A stretch of 64,000 bases of DNA from Pectobacterium carotovorum (GTDB lineage: Bacteria > Pseudomonadota > Gammaproteobacteria > Enterobacterales > Enterobacteriaceae), in NCBI RefSeq assembly GCF_033898505.1, contig NZ_JAXAFK010000001.1, positions 2,046,001 through 2,110,000 of the forward strand, given 5' to 3'. Positions within the stretch are counted from its first letter, which is position 1, and each line of letters begins with the position of its first letter. Under the pieces are notes generated by a model. The model was given only the letters and a program-made list of their open reading frames with translations, was not told the DNA's origin and did not search any database. The position numbers and the translations under genes were made by a program. Shown here piece after piece: positions 24,618 through 35,823 of the stretch.

Positions 24618-26996
24618 CTACTTATGCTCAGCCAGATTCAGCCAGGTTTGCACCACGGTGTCTGGGTTGAGCGACAGGCTATCGATGCCCTGTTCCATCA
24701 GCCAGAGGGCGAAATCTTCGTGATCTGACGGCCCCTGACCGCAAATACCAACGTATTTACCCTGTTTCTTGGCAGCTTTAATCGCCATCGACAGCAGCGC
24801 CTTCACCGCATCATTACGTTCATCAAACAGCGACGATACCACGCCGGAATCACGATCCAGACCCAGCGCCAGCTGCGTCATGTCGTTTGAACCGATAGAG
24901 AAACCATCGAAGTGTTGCAGGAATTCATCGGCCAACAGCGCGTTGGACGGAATTTCGCACATCATGATGATTTTCAGGCCGTCTTCGCCACGACGCAAGC
25001 CTTGACTCGCCAGCTCGGCAATCACCGCTTCTGCTTGCGCCACGGTACGAACAAACGGGATCATGATTTCCACGTTCTTCAGACCCATCACGTTACGCAC
25101 GCGCTTAACCGCTTCACACTCCAGCGCAAAGCAGGCCTTGAAGTCCGGCGACACGTAACGACCCGCACCGCGGAAGCCCAGCATCGGGTTCTCTTCTTCC
25201 GGCTCATAGCGCTCGCCGCCGACCAGATTGGCGTACTCGTTGGATTTAAAATCGGACAGGCGGACGATGACGCGCTTCGGCGCAAATGCCGCTGCCAGCG
25301 TCGCGATCCCTTCCACCAGACGACCGACATAGAATTCAACCGGATCGTCGTAGCCCTGCATCAGCGTTTTGATCTCACGTTGCAGTTCCGGGGTTTGCTG
25401 GTCGAACTCCAGCAACGCACGCGGGTGCACGCCAATCATGCGGTTGATGATAAATTCCAGACGCGCCAGGCCGACGCCATCGTTTGGCAGGCAGGCAAAA
25501 TCAAACGCGCGGTCAGGGTTACCCACGTTCATCATGATTTTCAGCGGCAGCGTAGGCATTTCATCAATCTGTGAGCTCTTCACGGAGAAGTCCAGCAGAT
25601 CCTGATACACATAGCCCGTGTCGCCTTCCGCACAGGAAACGGTCACTTTCTGCCCCTTGCGCAAACGCTCGGTCGCATCGCCGCAGCCCACAACGGCCGG
25701 AATGCCCAGCTCACGTGCGATAATCGCCGCGTGACAGGTACGTCCACCGCGATTGGTGACAATCGCCGCCGCTTTCTTCATGATCGGTTCCCAGTCCGGG
25801 TCGGTCATGTCGGTCACCAGCACATCACCTGCGTTGATCAAGTGCATCTCGCTGATGTCCTGAATCACTTTCACTTCGCCCGCACCGATGCGGTGGCCGA
25901 TCGCACGGCCTTCCACCAGCACCGTTCCGCTGGCAGGCAGGTGATAACGCTCCATGACCTGGCCGTTGGAACGAACCGTCTCCGGGCGTGCCTGCACGAT
26001 ATAGAGTTTGCCGGTGTGGCCATCTTTCGCCCACTCGATGTCCATCGGACGGCCGTAGTGTTTTTCAATCAGCAGTGCCTGACGCGCCAGCGCCTGCACT
26101 TCGTCATCCGTCAGGCTGAAACGCGTCGTTTGTTCTGCCGGCACATCTTCAATCCGCACCTGCTTGCCATGTTCCTGACTCGCGGCATACACCATGCGGA
26201 TTTTCTTCGATCCCATGTTACGGCGCACAATCGCAGGTTTGTTGTTCTGCAAGGTCGGCTTGTGAACATAGAATTCGTCCGGGTTCACCGCACCCTGCAC
26301 CACCATTTCACCCAAACCGTAAGCCGACGTGATGAACACCACCTGATCAAAACCGGATTCGGTATCAATGGTAAACATGACGCCCGCAGAAGCCAGATCG
26401 GAGCGCACCATACGTTGTACGCCCGCTGACAGCGCCACGCCGCGGTGGTCATAGCCCTGATGCACGCGGTAGGAGATCGCGCGGTCGTTAAACAGCGACG
26501 CAAACACGTGCTTCACCGCGACCATGACGGCATCAATGCCCTGCACATTCAGGAAAGTTTCCTGTTGCCCAGCAAAGGACGCATCCGGCATATCTTCCGC
26601 CGTGGCAGAAGAACGCACGGCAAACGAGGCATCTTTCTCGCCATCGGCCAGTTGCTGATAGGCGTCGCTGATGGCCTTCTCCAGCTCCGGCTGGAATGGC
26701 GTATCAATAATCCACTGGCGGATCTGCGTACCGGCGCTGGCCAGTTGATTCAGATCGTCAATGTCGGTGCGATCGAGCAGCTCATAAATGCGCTGGTTAA
26801 TCCCGCTTTGATTAAGAAAATCATTAAACGCCTGCGCCGTTGTCGCAAAGCCGTTGGGAACGGCTACGCCCAATCCTGAAAGGTTGGTGATCATTTCACC
26901 CAGAGAGGCGTTTTTGCCTCCCACCCTTTCAACGTCGTGCATACCGAGCTGGTTATACCAAAGGACATTACGCAAATCAGGGCCGTTATTGGACAT
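24618..26996 (-). CDS. ppsA: Phosphoenolpyruvate synthase
   Basis: This enzyme of 792 residues, equal to E. coli PpsA, converts pyruvate and ATP to PEP, AMP and phosphate for gluconeogenesis. Domain order: an ATP-grasp N-terminal domain, the phosphohistidine domain with [19 protein letters not shown] (catalytic His near 421), and a PEP-binding TIM barrel ending with CGQGPSDH. The start at 26996 ([13 protein letters not shown]) has AAAGGA upstream. It is divergent from ppsR, whose product regulates this enzyme by phosphorylating it. A Cra site lies 100 nt upstream. Confidence 0.97.
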   Translation of the reverse strand: MSNNGPDLRNVLWYNQLGMHDVERVGGKNASLGEMITNLSGLGVAVPNGFATTAQAFNDFLNQSGINQRIYELLDRTDIDDLNQLASAGTQIRQWIIDTPFQPELEKAISDAYQQLADGEKDASFAVRSSATAEDMPDASFAGQQETFLNVQGIDAVMVAVKHVFASLFNDRAISYRVHQGYDHRGVALSAGVQRMVRSDLASAGVMFTIDTESGFDQVVFITSAYGLGEMVVQGAVNPDEFYVHKPTLQNNKPAIVRRNMGSKKIRMVYAASQEHGKQVRIEDVPAEQTTRFSLTDDEVQALARQALLIEKHYGRPMDIEWAKDGHTGKLYIVQARPETVRSNGQVMERYHLPASGTVLVEGRAIGHRIGAGEVKVIQDISEMHLINAGDVLVTDMTDPDWEPIMKKAAAIVTNRGGRTCHAAIIARELGIPAVVGCGDATERLRKGQKVTVSCAEGDTGYVYQDLLDFSVKSSQIDEMPTLPLKIMMNVGNPDRAFDFACLPNDGVGLARLEFIINRMIGVHPRALLEFDQQTPELQREIKTLMQGYDDPVEFYVGRLVEGIATLAAAFAPKRVIVRLSDFKSNEYANLVGGERYEPEEENPMLGFRGAGRYVSPDFKACFALECEAVKRVRNVMGLKNVEIMIPFVRTVAQAEAVIAELASQGLRRGEDGLKIIMMCEIPSNALLADEFLQHFDGFSIGSNDMTQLALGLDRDSGVVSSLFDERNDAVKALLSMAIKAAKKQGKYVGICGQGPSDHEDFALWLMEQGIDSLSLNPDTVVQTWLNLAEHK

Positions 26997-27063
26997 CGAA
27001 AATAATCCTTTCTGCATACAATTAGGGTATGAAAGAGTTCGGTTGAGAATCGCCTCAACGCAA

Positions 27064-27111
27064 TCAGGTTAGCATAGCGTTTTGATGAACATGGACAGGT
27101 GAATCGATCAA
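27064..27111 (-). promoter_or_regulatory. ppsA promoter region with Cra site
   Basis: The sequence at 27098-27111 is GGTGAATCGATCAA, which fits all positions of the Cra consensus RSTGAAWCSNTHHW. A -10-like TATGCT on the minus strand (27071-27076) would place it about 40 bp before the start of transcription, where Cra acts as an activator in E. coli ppsA. Confidence 0.75.
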
Positions 27112-27296
27112 CCTATGAAAAAAAACTGATTTCACGGCGAATGATTGCTTAACACGGTAAAAATCCAATATCGTAGAAGATTAGCATTCTTTATCATAAA
27201 GATAATGAAATGGTGTTTTAATAAAAGTATTCGTAAAACACAATTTTTGACGAGGTTAACGTGTTCGAGCTGTCGGAAATATCACAAGGGGGTTAT

Positions 27297-28118
27297 GTGG
27301 AAAGAAGCGTGTTTTATGTCTCGGACGGTACGGCCATTACGGCAGAGGTACTGGGTCATGCGGTGCTGTCCCAGTTCCCCGTGAACACGGTTAGCTATAC
27401 CTTACCTTTCGTTGAAAGTGAAGCGCGCGCCAAAGCCGTGTGTCAACAAATCAATACGTTATATCAGCAAACCGGTGTGCGCCCGCTGGTGTTTTATTCC
27501 ATCGTCACCCCGACCGTGCGTAACATTATTACCAGCAGCGAAGGGTTTTGCCAGGACATCGTACAAGCGCTGGTTGCGCCCTTGCAGGAAGAACTGAACA
27601 CGCCGCCCACGCCAGTGGCTAACCGCACTCATGGCTTGACCGCCAATAATCTGAGCAAATACGACGCCCGTATCGCGGCTATCGATTATACGCTGGCGCA
27701 CGATGATGGCATCTCGCTGCGCAACCTCGATCAGGCGCAGGTCATTCTGCTGGGTGTGTCACGCTGTGGCAAGACGCCGACCAGTCTTTATCTGGCAATG
27801 CAGTTCGGCATTCGCGCTGCTAACTATCCTTTTATTGCTGATGATATGGACAACCTGCGCCTGCCCGATGCGTTGAAGCCCTTCCAGCACAAGCTATTCG
27901 GGCTCACCATTGATGCCGAACGACTGGCGGCCATTCGGGAAGAGCGCCGGGGCAATAGTCGCTATGCTTCGCTGCGCCAGTGCCGCATGGAGCTCAACGA
28001 AGTTGAGGCGCTATTTCGCAAACACCAGATTAAATATCTCAATACTACCAATTATTCCGTTGAGGAAATTTCCGCCAAAATCATCGACATTCTCGGCATG
28101 AGTCGAAGAATGTACTAG
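27297..28118 (+). CDS. ppsR: PEP synthase regulatory protein (kinase/pyrophosphorylase)
   Basis: This DUF299-family protein of 273 residues phosphorylates and, by a phosphate-dependent reaction, reactivates PEP synthase. The P-loop-like [11 protein letters not shown] and the strongly conserved [12 protein letters not shown] are visible, and the C-terminus is MSRRMY as in E. coli. I use the GTG at 27297 ([11 protein letters not shown]) with AAGGGGG just upstream; a GTG at 27261 also has a ribosome site (CGAGG), so a 12-residue longer form is possible. It is divergent from its target gene. Confidence 0.93.
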   Translation: MERSVFYVSDGTAITAEVLGHAVLSQFPVNTVSYTLPFVESEARAKAVCQQINTLYQQTGVRPLVFYSIVTPTVRNIITSSEGFCQDIVQALVAPLQEELNTPPTPVANRTHGLTANNLSKYDARIAAIDYTLAHDDGISLRNLDQAQVILLGVSRCGKTPTSLYLAMQFGIRAANYPFIADDMDNLRLPDALKPFQHKLFGLTIDAERLAAIREERRGNSRYASLRQCRMELNEVEALFRKHQIKYLNTTNYSVEEISAKIIDILGMSRRMY

Positions 28119-28241
28119 TACATGATAGATTTTTTATTCTGATGCGGTTGTAATGTGCGCCATTTCGTTTATTGTGTGCTCCATCACTTCCCGGCATTTC
28201 GCCGCTGCGAAGCAACCTTTTAGTCGGAAACATAGCCTGAA

Positions 28242-28317
28242 AACCGTGTCTGAAAACATTGTCGTGGTTCGAAAATATTGCCGTGATTCGAAAACAGTGT
28301 CGTGGTCTGAAAGACCC
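28242..28317 (+). repeat. Tandem array, four 19-bp units
   Basis: Four adjacent 19-nt units begin at 28242, 28261, 28280 and 28299. The consensus is GTCGTGGTTCGAAAACATT; the middle two units differ from each other at 5 of 19 positions and the last is degenerate at its end. It lies between ppsR and aroH, 63 nt before the aroH start. Confidence 0.85.
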
Positions 28318-28379
28318 ATCATGTCCACGCTTTTTCAGTAAAGACCGGTTTTCGGCTTGACCGCATTCAGAGACAAAAC

Positions 28380-29426
28380 ATGCTACAAACAGATGAAATG
28401 CGGAGCGCGCGCATCGAGAGTCTGGTTACGCCCCAAACGTTACTCGCCAGACTCCCGATTACCCCAGCCGTTGCCGAAAATGTCACCTCGTCACGTAAGA
28501 AAATTGAAGCCATTCTAACCGGTCAGGATCCTCGCCTGCTCGTCGTGATTGGCCCCTGCTCGATCCATGACACCGATAGCGCATTAGATTATGCACGCCG
28601 TCTGGCTGCGCTACGCACGCAGTATCAGGACCGGCTGGAAATCGTCATGCGCACCTATTTTGAAAAACCGCGCACGGTCGTAGGCTGGAAAGGACTCATT
28701 TCCGATCCGGCACTCAATGGAACCTTCCAGGTAAACGAAGGGCTGGAGATTGCGCGCCGCCTGCTGCTGGATGTCAACCAGCTTGGATTGCCGACCGCGA
28801 CGGAATTCCTCGATATGGTCACCGGCCAATATATTGCCGACCTGATTAGCTGGGGCGCGATTGGTGCAAGAACCACCGAAAGCCAGATTCACCGGGAAAT
28901 GGCCTCGGCGCTATCCTGCCCCGTCGGCTTCAAGAACGGTACAGACGGCAACACGCGTATCGCCGTCGATGCCATTCGCGCCGCCCGTGCCCAGCATATG
29001 TTCCTTTCGCCGGATAAGCAGGGCTTCATGTCGGTCTACAAAACACAGGGCAACCCGTTTGGCCACATTATTATGCGCGGCGGGAAAACGCCGAACTACC
29101 ATGCAGAAGATATCGCCGCCGCCTGCGCTCACCTGCGTGAATTCTCGCTGCCCGAGCATCTGGTGATCGATTTTAGTCATGCTAACTGCCAGAAACAGCA
29201 TCGTCGCCAGCTCGACGTGGCCGATGACATCTGCCAGCAAATTCGCGCCGGTTCACGCGCTATCGCGGGCATCATGGCGGAAAGTTTCTTAATTGAAGGC
29301 AACCAGCCAGCGCTCAATCCTCTGGCATTGACGTACGGGCAATCCATTACCGATCCTTGTTTGAGCTGGCAGGACACTGAAACGCTGCTGGCACGTCTGG
29401 CGGACGCCGTCGACAGCCGTTTCTAA
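28380..29426 (+). CDS. aroH: DAHP synthase, Trp-sensitive type
   Basis: This enzyme of 348 residues condenses PEP and erythrose 4-phosphate to DAHP, the first step of the shikimate pathway. Conserved segments are VVIGPCSIHD, MRTYFEKPRT, GWKGLISDP, GARTTESQ, GFKNGTDG and DFSHANCQKQH. The N-terminus and the place next to ppsR match E. coli AroH (the tryptophan-inhibited isozyme) better than AroF or AroG. That assignment is by gene order and memory. It uses PEP made by the neighbouring PpsA. A hairpin follows the stop. The region before it is occupied by the 19-bp array. Confidence 0.93.
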   Translation: MLQTDEMRSARIESLVTPQTLLARLPITPAVAENVTSSRKKIEAILTGQDPRLLVVIGPCSIHDTDSALDYARRLAALRTQYQDRLEIVMRTYFEKPRTVVGWKGLISDPALNGTFQVNEGLEIARRLLLDVNQLGLPTATEFLDMVTGQYIADLISWGAIGARTTESQIHREMASALSCPVGFKNGTDGNTRIAVDAIRAARAQHMFLSPDKQGFMSVYKTQGNPFGHIIMRGGKTPNYHAEDIAAACAHLREFSLPEHLVIDFSHANCQKQHRRQLDVADDICQQIRAGSRAIAGIMAESFLIEGNQPALNPLALTYGQSITDPCLSWQDTETLLARLADAVDSRF

Positions 29427-29436
29427 TCCGATACAC

Positions 29437-29471
29437 GCTGGCACACTCACCTTCTCCGGTCGTGTGCCAGC
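29437..29471 (+). terminator. Hairpin after aroH
   Basis: GCTGGCACAC and GTGTGCCAGC form a perfect 10-bp stem 10 nt after the aroH stop. It is followed by CGTTTCCTCTTTCC, which is only a weak T-rich tract. Confidence 0.65.
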
Positions 29472-29584
29472 CGTTTCCTCTTTCCTGACGCCTCTTCCAC
29501 GCTCTCGCAGCACATAAATTCATCTACGATTCTTCTTATTCCACTTATTAAGAAAACTTCACTTGAGGTTGCGTTTTTGTTACA

Positions 29585-29613
29585 TGAAAATGATTCTCAT
29601 TCATTGCTATAAT
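29585..29613 (+). promoter_or_regulatory. Fur box and promoter of hmuSTUV
   Basis: TGAAAATGATTCTCA (29585-29599) matches 13 of 15 positions including the spacer of the 7-1-7 Fur pattern. A perfect -10 TATAAT (29608-29613) follows with a 17-bp spacing to TGAAAA, so Fur would cover the promoter. Confidence 0.85.
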
Positions 29614-29644
29614 CAATACGACAACGATTAAGGGAACGAACGAG

Positions 29645-30697
29645 ATGCAGACGTCTATTTACCAACAATACCTCCAGGCTAAAGTTGAACATCCGCGTAA
29701 ATACGCTCGCGATCTGGCTGCGCTACTCGGCATCAGCGAAGCGGAACTAACTCACGCCCGTGTCGGACACGATGCGCTGCGCCTGCAGGGGGATGCTAAA
29801 GTCTGGTTAAGTGCGCTGGAGCAAGTTGGTAATACCAAGTCGATCACACGCAACGAGTACGCCGTGCATGAGCATACTGGCTATTATCAAAACCAGACGC
29901 TGGATGGGCATGCTGGTCTTATCCTCAATCCGCGCGGACTGGATCTGCGTTTGTTCCTCTCTCAGTGGGCCTCGGCTTTTGCGCTGCGTGAAAACACCGC
30001 ACGCGGAGAGCGTCAGAGCATTCAATTCTTCGATCATCAGGGTGATGCCATTCTGAAGGTCTACACGACCGACACCACGGACATGGCCGCCTGGCAGCTA
30101 TTTGTTGAGAAATTCACCAGCAGCGAAAACCCTGCGTTGGTGCTTCGTCCGGCAGGTAACGGCGCAGCGGCCGAACAGGCGATTACCCATAATCCTCAGT
30201 TTGAAGCGGAATGGCGTGCGATGACGGATGTGCATGATTTCTTCATCCTGCTCAAACGCTATAACCTGACGCGCCAGCAGGCGTTTAACTCGGTCGCTGA
30301 CGATTTGGCTTACCGTGTAGACAACGATGCGCTGTCACAGATCCTGTTTGCTGCACGTGAAGATCAGAACGAAATCATGGTGTTTGTCGGTAACCGCGGC
30401 TGTGTGCAAATCTTCACCGGTACGCTCGAGCGCGTAGAACGCATGGAGCAGCACGCGGAATGGATTAACATCTTTAATAAAGACTTTACCCTGCATCTGA
30501 TCGAAGGCGCGATCGCTGAAAGCTGGGTGACACGTAAGCCGACGGCTGACGGTATCGTGACCAGCCTCGAACTCTATGCCGCAGACGGCTCTCAAATTGC
30601 ACAACTCTTCGGGCAACGTACCGAAGGGACTCCGGAACAACAGCAGTGGCGCGACCAAATCGATGCCCTGAAACCGCATAAGGATCTCGCCGCATGA
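29645..30697 (+). CDS. hmuS: Hemin-degrading factor HmuS
   Basis: This cytoplasmic protein of 350 residues is of the HemS/HmuS/ChuS family, which binds heme and in several species degrades it to free iron. The two-fold internal repeat of the family is visible ([10 protein letters not shown] with [18 protein letters not shown], then [13 protein letters not shown] with [17 protein letters not shown]). It is the first gene of hmuSTUV and its ATG is 46 nt after the Fur box. hmuT overlaps its stop by 4 nt. No TonB-dependent receptor gene precedes it. Confidence 0.93.
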   Translation: MQTSIYQQYLQAKVEHPRKYARDLAALLGISEAELTHARVGHDALRLQGDAKVWLSALEQVGNTKSITRNEYAVHEHTGYYQNQTLDGHAGLILNPRGLDLRLFLSQWASAFALRENTARGERQSIQFFDHQGDAILKVYTTDTTDMAAWQLFVEKFTSSENPALVLRPAGNGAAAEQAITHNPQFEAEWRAMTDVHDFFILLKRYNLTRQQAFNSVADDLAYRVDNDALSQILFAAREDQNEIMVFVGNRGCVQIFTGTLERVERMEQHAEWINIFNKDFTLHLIEGAIAESWVTRKPTADGIVTSLELYAADGSQIAQLFGQRTEGTPEQQQWRDQIDALKPHKDLAA

Positions 30698-31512
30698 AAA
30701 ATTGGCTATTCCCTCTGCTATTGACACTCCCGCTGGGGGTGTCTGCTGCCGAACGTATCGTTTCTATCGGCGGCGACGTCACGGAAATCATCTATGCGCT
30801 AGGCGCAGAGAAAGACCTGGTTGCGCGTGATAGCACCAGCTTGCACCCGGAATCCGTGAAGAAACTGCCTGATGTCGGTTACATGCGTCACCTCAATGCC
30901 GAAGGTATTCTGGCGATGAAACCGTCTCTGGTCCTTGCCAGCGATTTGTCTCAACCTTCTCTCGTCTTACAGCAGGTTGCGGACAGCGGCACCAAAGTGG
31001 TTCACGTTTCCGCTCAGCCAGCGCTGGATGCGGTGCCGCAGAAAATTAGCGCCATCGCACAGGCGTTGGGTAAAGACACAGAAGGTAAAAAGCTGACGGA
31101 AACCTATCAGCAGCAGTTGGCGGCGGTCAAAACCGCACCATTGCCTGTCAAGGCGCTGTTTATTCTCAACCATGGTGGTATGAGTGCGATGGGCGCAGGC
31201 AAAAATACGCCGCCAGACACGATCATTCGCCACGCTGGGTTACAGAATGCCATGCAGAACGTTGAACGTTATCAGCAACTGTCTCAGGAAGGCGTCATTG
31301 CCAGCGCGCCAGATCTGATTCTGATATCCAGCCAGGGGCTGAAGACATTGGGCGGCGAAGCGCAAGTCTGGAAATTACCCGGTCTGGAACTGACGCCTGC
31401 GGGTAAACACAAGCGTCTGCTGGTCGTCGATGATATGGCAATGCTGGGCTTTACGCTCGAAACGCCAGCGTTGATGGCAACGCTGCGTCAGACAGCCGAA
31501 GCGATCAAATGA
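30694..31512 (+). CDS. hmuT: Hemin ABC transporter, periplasmic binding protein
   Basis: The precursor has 272 residues, and a signal peptide ends at VSA (residue 18). The rest is a class III periplasmic binding protein with [19 protein letters not shown] at the N-terminus. It should receive heme from an outer-membrane receptor and pass it to HmuU. The start overlaps the hmuS stop (ATGA) and its own stop overlaps hmuU the same way. Confidence 0.93.
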   Translation: MKNWLFPLLLTLPLGVSAAERIVSIGGDVTEIIYALGAEKDLVARDSTSLHPESVKKLPDVGYMRHLNAEGILAMKPSLVLASDLSQPSLVLQQVADSGTKVVHVSAQPALDAVPQKISAIAQALGKDTEGKKLTETYQQQLAAVKTAPLPVKALFILNHGGMSAMGAGKNTPPDTIIRHAGLQNAMQNVERYQQLSQEGVIASAPDLILISSQGLKTLGGEAQVWKLPGLELTPAGKHKRLLVVDDMAMLGFTLETPALMATLRQTAEAIK

Positions 31513-32513
31513 CGTCACGGTTTCATCCGCGCACCTGGTTGATCGCGCTGTTGTTGCTCATGGCGGTACTGATGGTGGGTGCCGCCAACATGGGTGCGTT
31601 GACGTTGTCACTCAAGACGCTATGGCAGACGCCTTTTGACGATCCGCTCTGGCATATCTGGCTGAACATCCGCGTCCCCCGCGTGCTGCTGGCGATACTC
31701 GTCGGCGGCGCGCTGGCCTGTTCAGGCACGATTATGCAAGGACTGTTTCGCAATCCACTGGCCGATCCCAGCCTGCTTGGCATCAGCAGCGGCGCAGCGC
31801 TCTGCGTGGCACTCACTATCGTGCTGCCGCTCGGTCTTCCCCCTCTGCTGGCGCTTTACAGCCCGATGTTTGCCGCTTTCGCGGGTAGTCTGGCGATTAC
31901 CGCGATCATTTTTATCCTCAGCCGCTCCGAACAGGGTGGATTAACGCGATTACTGCTGGCAGGTATCGCGCTCAATGCACTGTGCCTTGCGCTGATCGGC
32001 GTCTTAACCTACATCAGCACCGACCAACAATTGCGCCAGTTCTCGCTTTGGGGCATGGGCAGTCTCGGACAGGCTCAGTGGCCAATGCTGTTGGTTACCA
32101 GCACACTGGCGATTCCCGGCATGCTTGCCACGCTGTACTACGCGCGCCGTCTGAATGTATTGCAGTTGGGAGATGAAGAGGCGCATTACCTTGGCATCAA
32201 CGTAAAGCGTACCAAATACGCGCTGCTGCTACTGAGTTCACTGCTGGTGGGTGTCGCGGTGGCGGTCAGCGGCGTGATCGGGTTTATCGGGCTCATTATC
32301 CCCCACCTGATGCGTTTGCATGTGGGTGCCGATCATCGTTGGCTCATTCCCGGTTCTATCCTCGGCGGTGCCTGTCTGCTGCTGTTTGCCGATACGCTGG
32401 CGCGCACGCTGCTTGCTCCAGCGGAAATGCCCGTCGGGCTGTTAAGTAGCCTGATTGGCGGGCCGTATTTCTTATGGCTGATCGTTCAGCATAAAGGACG
32501 TAGTAATGACTGA
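31509..32513 (+). CDS. hmuU: Hemin ABC transporter, permease
   Basis: This FecCD/BtuC-family permease of 334 residues has about nine or ten membrane helices. Family segments are [50 protein letters not shown] and [24 protein letters not shown]. With HmuV it forms the inner-membrane heme channel. Overlaps on both sides indicate translational coupling. Confidence 0.93.
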   Translation: MTSRFHPRTWLIALLLLMAVLMVGAANMGALTLSLKTLWQTPFDDPLWHIWLNIRVPRVLLAILVGGALACSGTIMQGLFRNPLADPSLLGISSGAALCVALTIVLPLGLPPLLALYSPMFAAFAGSLAITAIIFILSRSEQGGLTRLLLAGIALNALCLALIGVLTYISTDQQLRQFSLWGMGSLGQAQWPMLLVTSTLAIPGMLATLYYARRLNVLQLGDEEAHYLGINVKRTKYALLLLSSLLVGVAVAVSGVIGFIGLIIPHLMRLHVGADHRWLIPGSILGGACLLLFADTLARTLLAPAEMPVGLLSSLIGGPYFLWLIVQHKGRSND

Positions 32514-33303
32514 CTCAGCGCTCGACCGGACGTTAGTCGCACGTCATCTACGCTTTCAGACCAATGGTCGCACTCTGACGGATGATGTTTCTCTGGAACT
32601 GCACTGTGGGGAAATCGTCGCGATTATCGGCCCTAACGGCGCGGGGAAGTCTACCCTGCTCCGTCTATTGACCGGTTATTTGACGCCCGATAACGGCGAA
32701 TGCCTGTTAGCCGGACAGCCATTTTCGCACTGGCAGCCCGGCGCACTGGCAAAAACGCGTGCGGTGATGCGTCAACATAGCGGCATGGCGTTTGCGTTTA
32801 GCGTGCAGGATGTCGTCGCGATGGGGCGTTCACCGCACGGGCGCTACCCGAAAAATGATGATGTTATTCAGCAAGTCATGGCACAAACGGGCTGCCTGGA
32901 ACTGGCGGCGCGCGACTATCGCCACCTTTCAGGCGGAGAGCAGCAACGCGTACAGCTCGCTCGCGTGCTGGCACAGCTGTGGCATCCAGAACCGACGCCA
33001 GGCTGGCTATTTCTCGATGAACCCACGTCGGCGCTGGATCTGTACCATCAACAACACCTCTTGCGGCTGCTCAAACAGCTTACCCGTGAGCAACCGTTAG
33101 CCGTGTGTTGTGTTCTGCACGACCTGAATCTGGCGGCGCTGTATGCCGATCGCATCCTGCTGTTACACGAAGGGAAGCTGGTCGCACAGGGTACGCCTGC
33201 GCAGGTGCTACAGGCAGAGACGTTGACCCGCTGGTATCGCGCCGACCTCAGCGTCGGTTCACACCCCGACTACACCATTCCGCAGGTTTATCTGCGGCAA
33301 TAG
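32506..33303 (+). CDS. hmuV: Hemin ABC transporter, ATP-binding protein
   Basis: This ATPase of 265 residues has Walker [11 protein letters not shown]-loop VMRQHSG, signature LSGGEQQR, Walker [13 protein letters not shown] and switch histidine VLHDLN. It powers HmuU. The start overlaps the end of hmuU by 8 nt. It converges with selO, sharing a hairpin. Confidence 0.94.
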   Translation: MTDSALDRTLVARHLRFQTNGRTLTDDVSLELHCGEIVAIIGPNGAGKSTLLRLLTGYLTPDNGECLLAGQPFSHWQPGALAKTRAVMRQHSGMAFAFSVQDVVAMGRSPHGRYPKNDDVIQQVMAQTGCLELAARDYRHLSGGEQQRVQLARVLAQLWHPEPTPGWLFLDEPTSALDLYHQQHLLRLLKQLTREQPLAVCCVLHDLNLAALYADRILLLHEGKLVAQGTPAQVLQAETLTRWYRADLSVGSHPDYTIPQVYLRQ

Positions 33304-33308
33304 CCATC

Positions 33309-33340
33309 ATTCCTGCTCTGGCTTAGCTGGAGCAGGAAAT
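33309..33340. terminator. Hairpin between hmuV and selO
   Basis: TTCCTGCTC and GAGCAGGAA form a 9-bp stem with a loop of 11 nt. It includes the last codons of selO and may end both convergent transcripts. There is no long T run. Confidence 0.5.
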
Positions 33341-34774
33341 CTCCAGATGTTTGCCCCACTCTGGCGGTAACGCCGCCAGATCGTTCTTATCCGGCTGTTC
33401 GTCAAACGGTCGGCACAGCGCCTGATGCAGACGTGTCAGCACGCTAATGTCATCATGTTCCGCCCGTTCAATCGCCATTTGCGCCAGATAATTACGCAAA
33501 ATGTATTTTGGGTTCGTCGCGTTCATCAGTTGACGACGTTCCTCATCACTCTGTTCTTCCTGCATCAGCCTCTTGCGATAAGTCGCAAACCAGCTATCGA
33601 ACGCGGCCCTGTCGATAAACTCATCACGGAGCGGCGCGCGTGATGCCTGTTTCTCACAGTCTGCCAGCAGACGAAATGTGCGGGTATAATCGCTGCCCTC
33701 TTGCTGCATCAGACGCAACAGCCCGACCAGCACGTCATTATCCTCCGCACTCGCGGTAAACAAGCCCAGCTTGGCGCGCATCAGCGTGCCATAATGCTGC
33801 ATCAGCGCCGGTTCATAGCGGGCAAGCGCGCGCTCCAGCGTTTCCGTGTCCATCAGCCCCGACAGCGCCTGCGCCAGACGATGCAGATTCCACAGCCCTA
33901 CGGCAGGCTGATTGTCAAACGCATAGCGCCCACGATGGTCGGAATGATTACAGATGAAATCAGGCTGATAGGCATCTAAAAAACCATAAGGGCCGTAGTC
34001 GATAGTAAGCCCCAGAATCGACATGTTATCCGTATTCATTACGCCGTGTGAAAATCCGACCGCCTGCCAATGCGTAATCAGCCGGGCGGTACGTTCGACC
34101 ACATCGCCGAACCACAATTCATAGCGATGCTCATCGTTCTCCCACTGCGGCCAATGGCGAGCAATGACATACTCCACCAGTTGGCGTACCTTTCCCGGTT
34201 CACGGCGATAGTAGAAGTGTTCAAAGTGACCGAAGCGCACATGGCTTTCCGCCACGCGCAGCAGCATCGCGCCCTTTTCTTCCTGCTCACGCTGTACCGG
34301 ATGCGTGCTGGTGACAATCGTCAACGCCCGCGTAGTGGGGATCCCCAGATGGTGCATCGCTTCCGAGGCCAGAAATTCGCGAATGACCGAACGCAGCACG
34401 GCACGACCGTCACCCATACGCGAATACGGCGTCAGCCCTGCGCCTTTCAGGTGCCAATCCATGCTGCGGCCATCCGGCAGCTGTTGTTCTCCCAGCAGGA
34501 TGCCGCGCCCGTCACCCAGTTGGCCGGCCCACATGCCAAACTGATGGCCGCTATACACCTGCGCCAGCGGTGCCATCCCCGGCAGCAAACGCTCGCCGCT
34601 CCAGACGGCATCCTGTTCTGGCGCAAACCAGTCGGAAGACAGCCCGAGCTCCGCAGCCAATCCCTCGCTGTGATAAAGCAGGCGAGCGCCATGTAGCGGC
34701 GTAGGCTGTAGCGCGGTATAGAACTCCGGCAGTTGGTGAAAATAGTGATTTTTGAATAACGGTGTCTGCTGCAT
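33323..34774 (-). CDS. selO: Protein adenylyltransferase SelO (YdiU)
   Basis: This pseudokinase-fold enzyme of 483 residues transfers AMP from ATP to proteins, as shown for E. coli and Pseudomonas SelO. Conserved family segments include [40 protein letters not shown] and [11 protein letters not shown]. The C-terminus ends ISCSS, holding the redox cysteine known in the E. coli protein. In E. coli it is likewise next to ydiV and nlpC. It is single, apparently with its own promoter in 34775-34960. Confidence 0.94.
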   Translation of the reverse strand: MQQTPLFKNHYFHQLPEFYTALQPTPLHGARLLYHSEGLAAELGLSSDWFAPEQDAVWSGERLLPGMAPLAQVYSGHQFGMWAGQLGDGRGILLGEQQLPDGRSMDWHLKGAGLTPYSRMGDGRAVLRSVIREFLASEAMHHLGIPTTRALTIVTSTHPVQREQEEKGAMLLRVAESHVRFGHFEHFYYRREPGKVRQLVEYVIARHWPQWENDEHRYELWFGDVVERTARLITHWQAVGFSHGVMNTDNMSILGLTIDYGPYGFLDAYQPDFICNHSDHRGRYAFDNQPAVGLWNLHRLAQALSGLMDTETLERALARYEPALMQHYGTLMRAKLGLFTASAEDNDVLVGLLRLMQQEGSDYTRTFRLLADCEKQASRAPLRDEFIDRAAFDSWFATYRKRLMQEEQSDEERRQLMNATNPKYILRNYLAQMAIERAEHDDISVLTRLHQALCRPFDEQPDKNDLAALPPEWGKHLEISCSS

Positions 34775-34960
34775 CCTGTCTCCCTAGTACCACCCTGTTC
34801 AGGTGAAGAGAGCCATACGCTCACCACACATCGACTAACGGGTATGCAGAAAGTGTAGAGGGATGGTAATGAAATTAACACGGAGGAAACGCAGGGGTAT
34901 TATTTCCACGAGCGGTATTTAGAAGGTTCCGCCCCCCGAAAAGCGGTTGGACCGATTGAA

Positions 34961-35686
34961 TTAGCCAATAAGTGCCGTGCGTTGCTCAAGCCCATCAAAA
35001 TGTACGGCGGGCCACATTTGGCCCTGAACAGCATCAATGTTCAGCAGTCTCATTTTGTTCAGGATCGCCACGGTGTCGATCTCCTTAGCGACAATGCTGA
35101 TGCCTGAATAGCTGTTTTTAATCGTCCTCAGCAACGGCTCCATCATCAGCGTATTTGCCGGACGCGATAACAGTTGCCCAATAAACTGGCGATCCAGCTT
35201 CACACCTTGCACCAGGCCATCATGCAAAGGTTTAAGCGTTGTCTTTCCAGAACCAAAATTATCCAGCCATAAAGGAAAGGCTTGGCTCAGATTCAGCAAC
35301 GCGGCATTTTCTTTTCCCTGCGAGAGCTGTGGGAAAAACTCATTAATTTCCAGCAGGACAAAATCAAGGCGTTTGATTTCAGCGCGCAGCACGTCGGAGT
35401 TGATTAAAATGTCTGCTATTTCACGCCCCACTTTCAACACCAGTTGAATGTGGTTATCGAGAAACCATGCGGATTTTTCTTTGATAAAAAGCAGCTGTTC
35501 ATGGACCAAATCCTGCTTCTGGCGTGGACTTAATTGCATGAGGAGAATATCGGCAGGCATGCTCAACTTGCCCGAAAGACCATTAAAATGGCTTATCATT
35601 TCGACAGCCAGCAGCGTTCCATCCAACCTGAATATCGGCCAAAAAACGTAGTCACTGGTGTAATCAACAGCAAGATGGATGCGCAT
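34961..35686 (-). CDS. Degenerate EAL-domain protein, YdiV/RflP-like
   Basis: This single-domain protein has 241 residues. The EAL motif is replaced (AVEMISHF) and the DDFGTG motif has become LDNFGSG, with KLDRQFI kept. The loss of catalytic residues implies that it does not degrade cyclic di-GMP. E. coli YdiV (RflP), in the same place beside selO, is an EAL-like protein that binds FlhD4C2 and represses flagellar genes. By analogy this protein may do so, but identity is low and this is inference. The start at 35686 (MRIHLAVDY) aligns with the E. coli N-terminus; a start at 35701 is possible. Confidence 0.8.
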   Translation of the reverse strand: MRIHLAVDYTSDYVFWPIFRLDGTLLAVEMISHFNGLSGKLSMPADILLMQLSPRQKQDLVHEQLLFIKEKSAWFLDNHIQLVLKVGREIADILINSDVLRAEIKRLDFVLLEINEFFPQLSQGKENAALLNLSQAFPLWLDNFGSGKTTLKPLHDGLVQGVKLDRQFIGQLLSRPANTLMMEPLLRTIKNSYSGISIVAKEIDTVAILNKMRLLNIDAVQGQMWPAVHFDGLEQRTALIG

Positions 35687-35823
35687 GATCCTGTACTGCA
35701 TAGCGATTCATAATAATCACATTACGTTATTATTATATGTGAATCTACAGCGCTTATCCGCATAACGCACGAAAGCGCCTTTCTGCTATGCAACAGGACG
35801 CATTTAGCAGCGAAATTCACGTT

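Noticed and set aside
28110..28123. Palindrome ATGTACTAGTACAT before aroH, like a trp operator
   Set aside because: The TrpR operator has two CTAG-type half sites about 8 bp apart; here there is only one, and it overlaps the ppsR stop. It is 257 nt before aroH.
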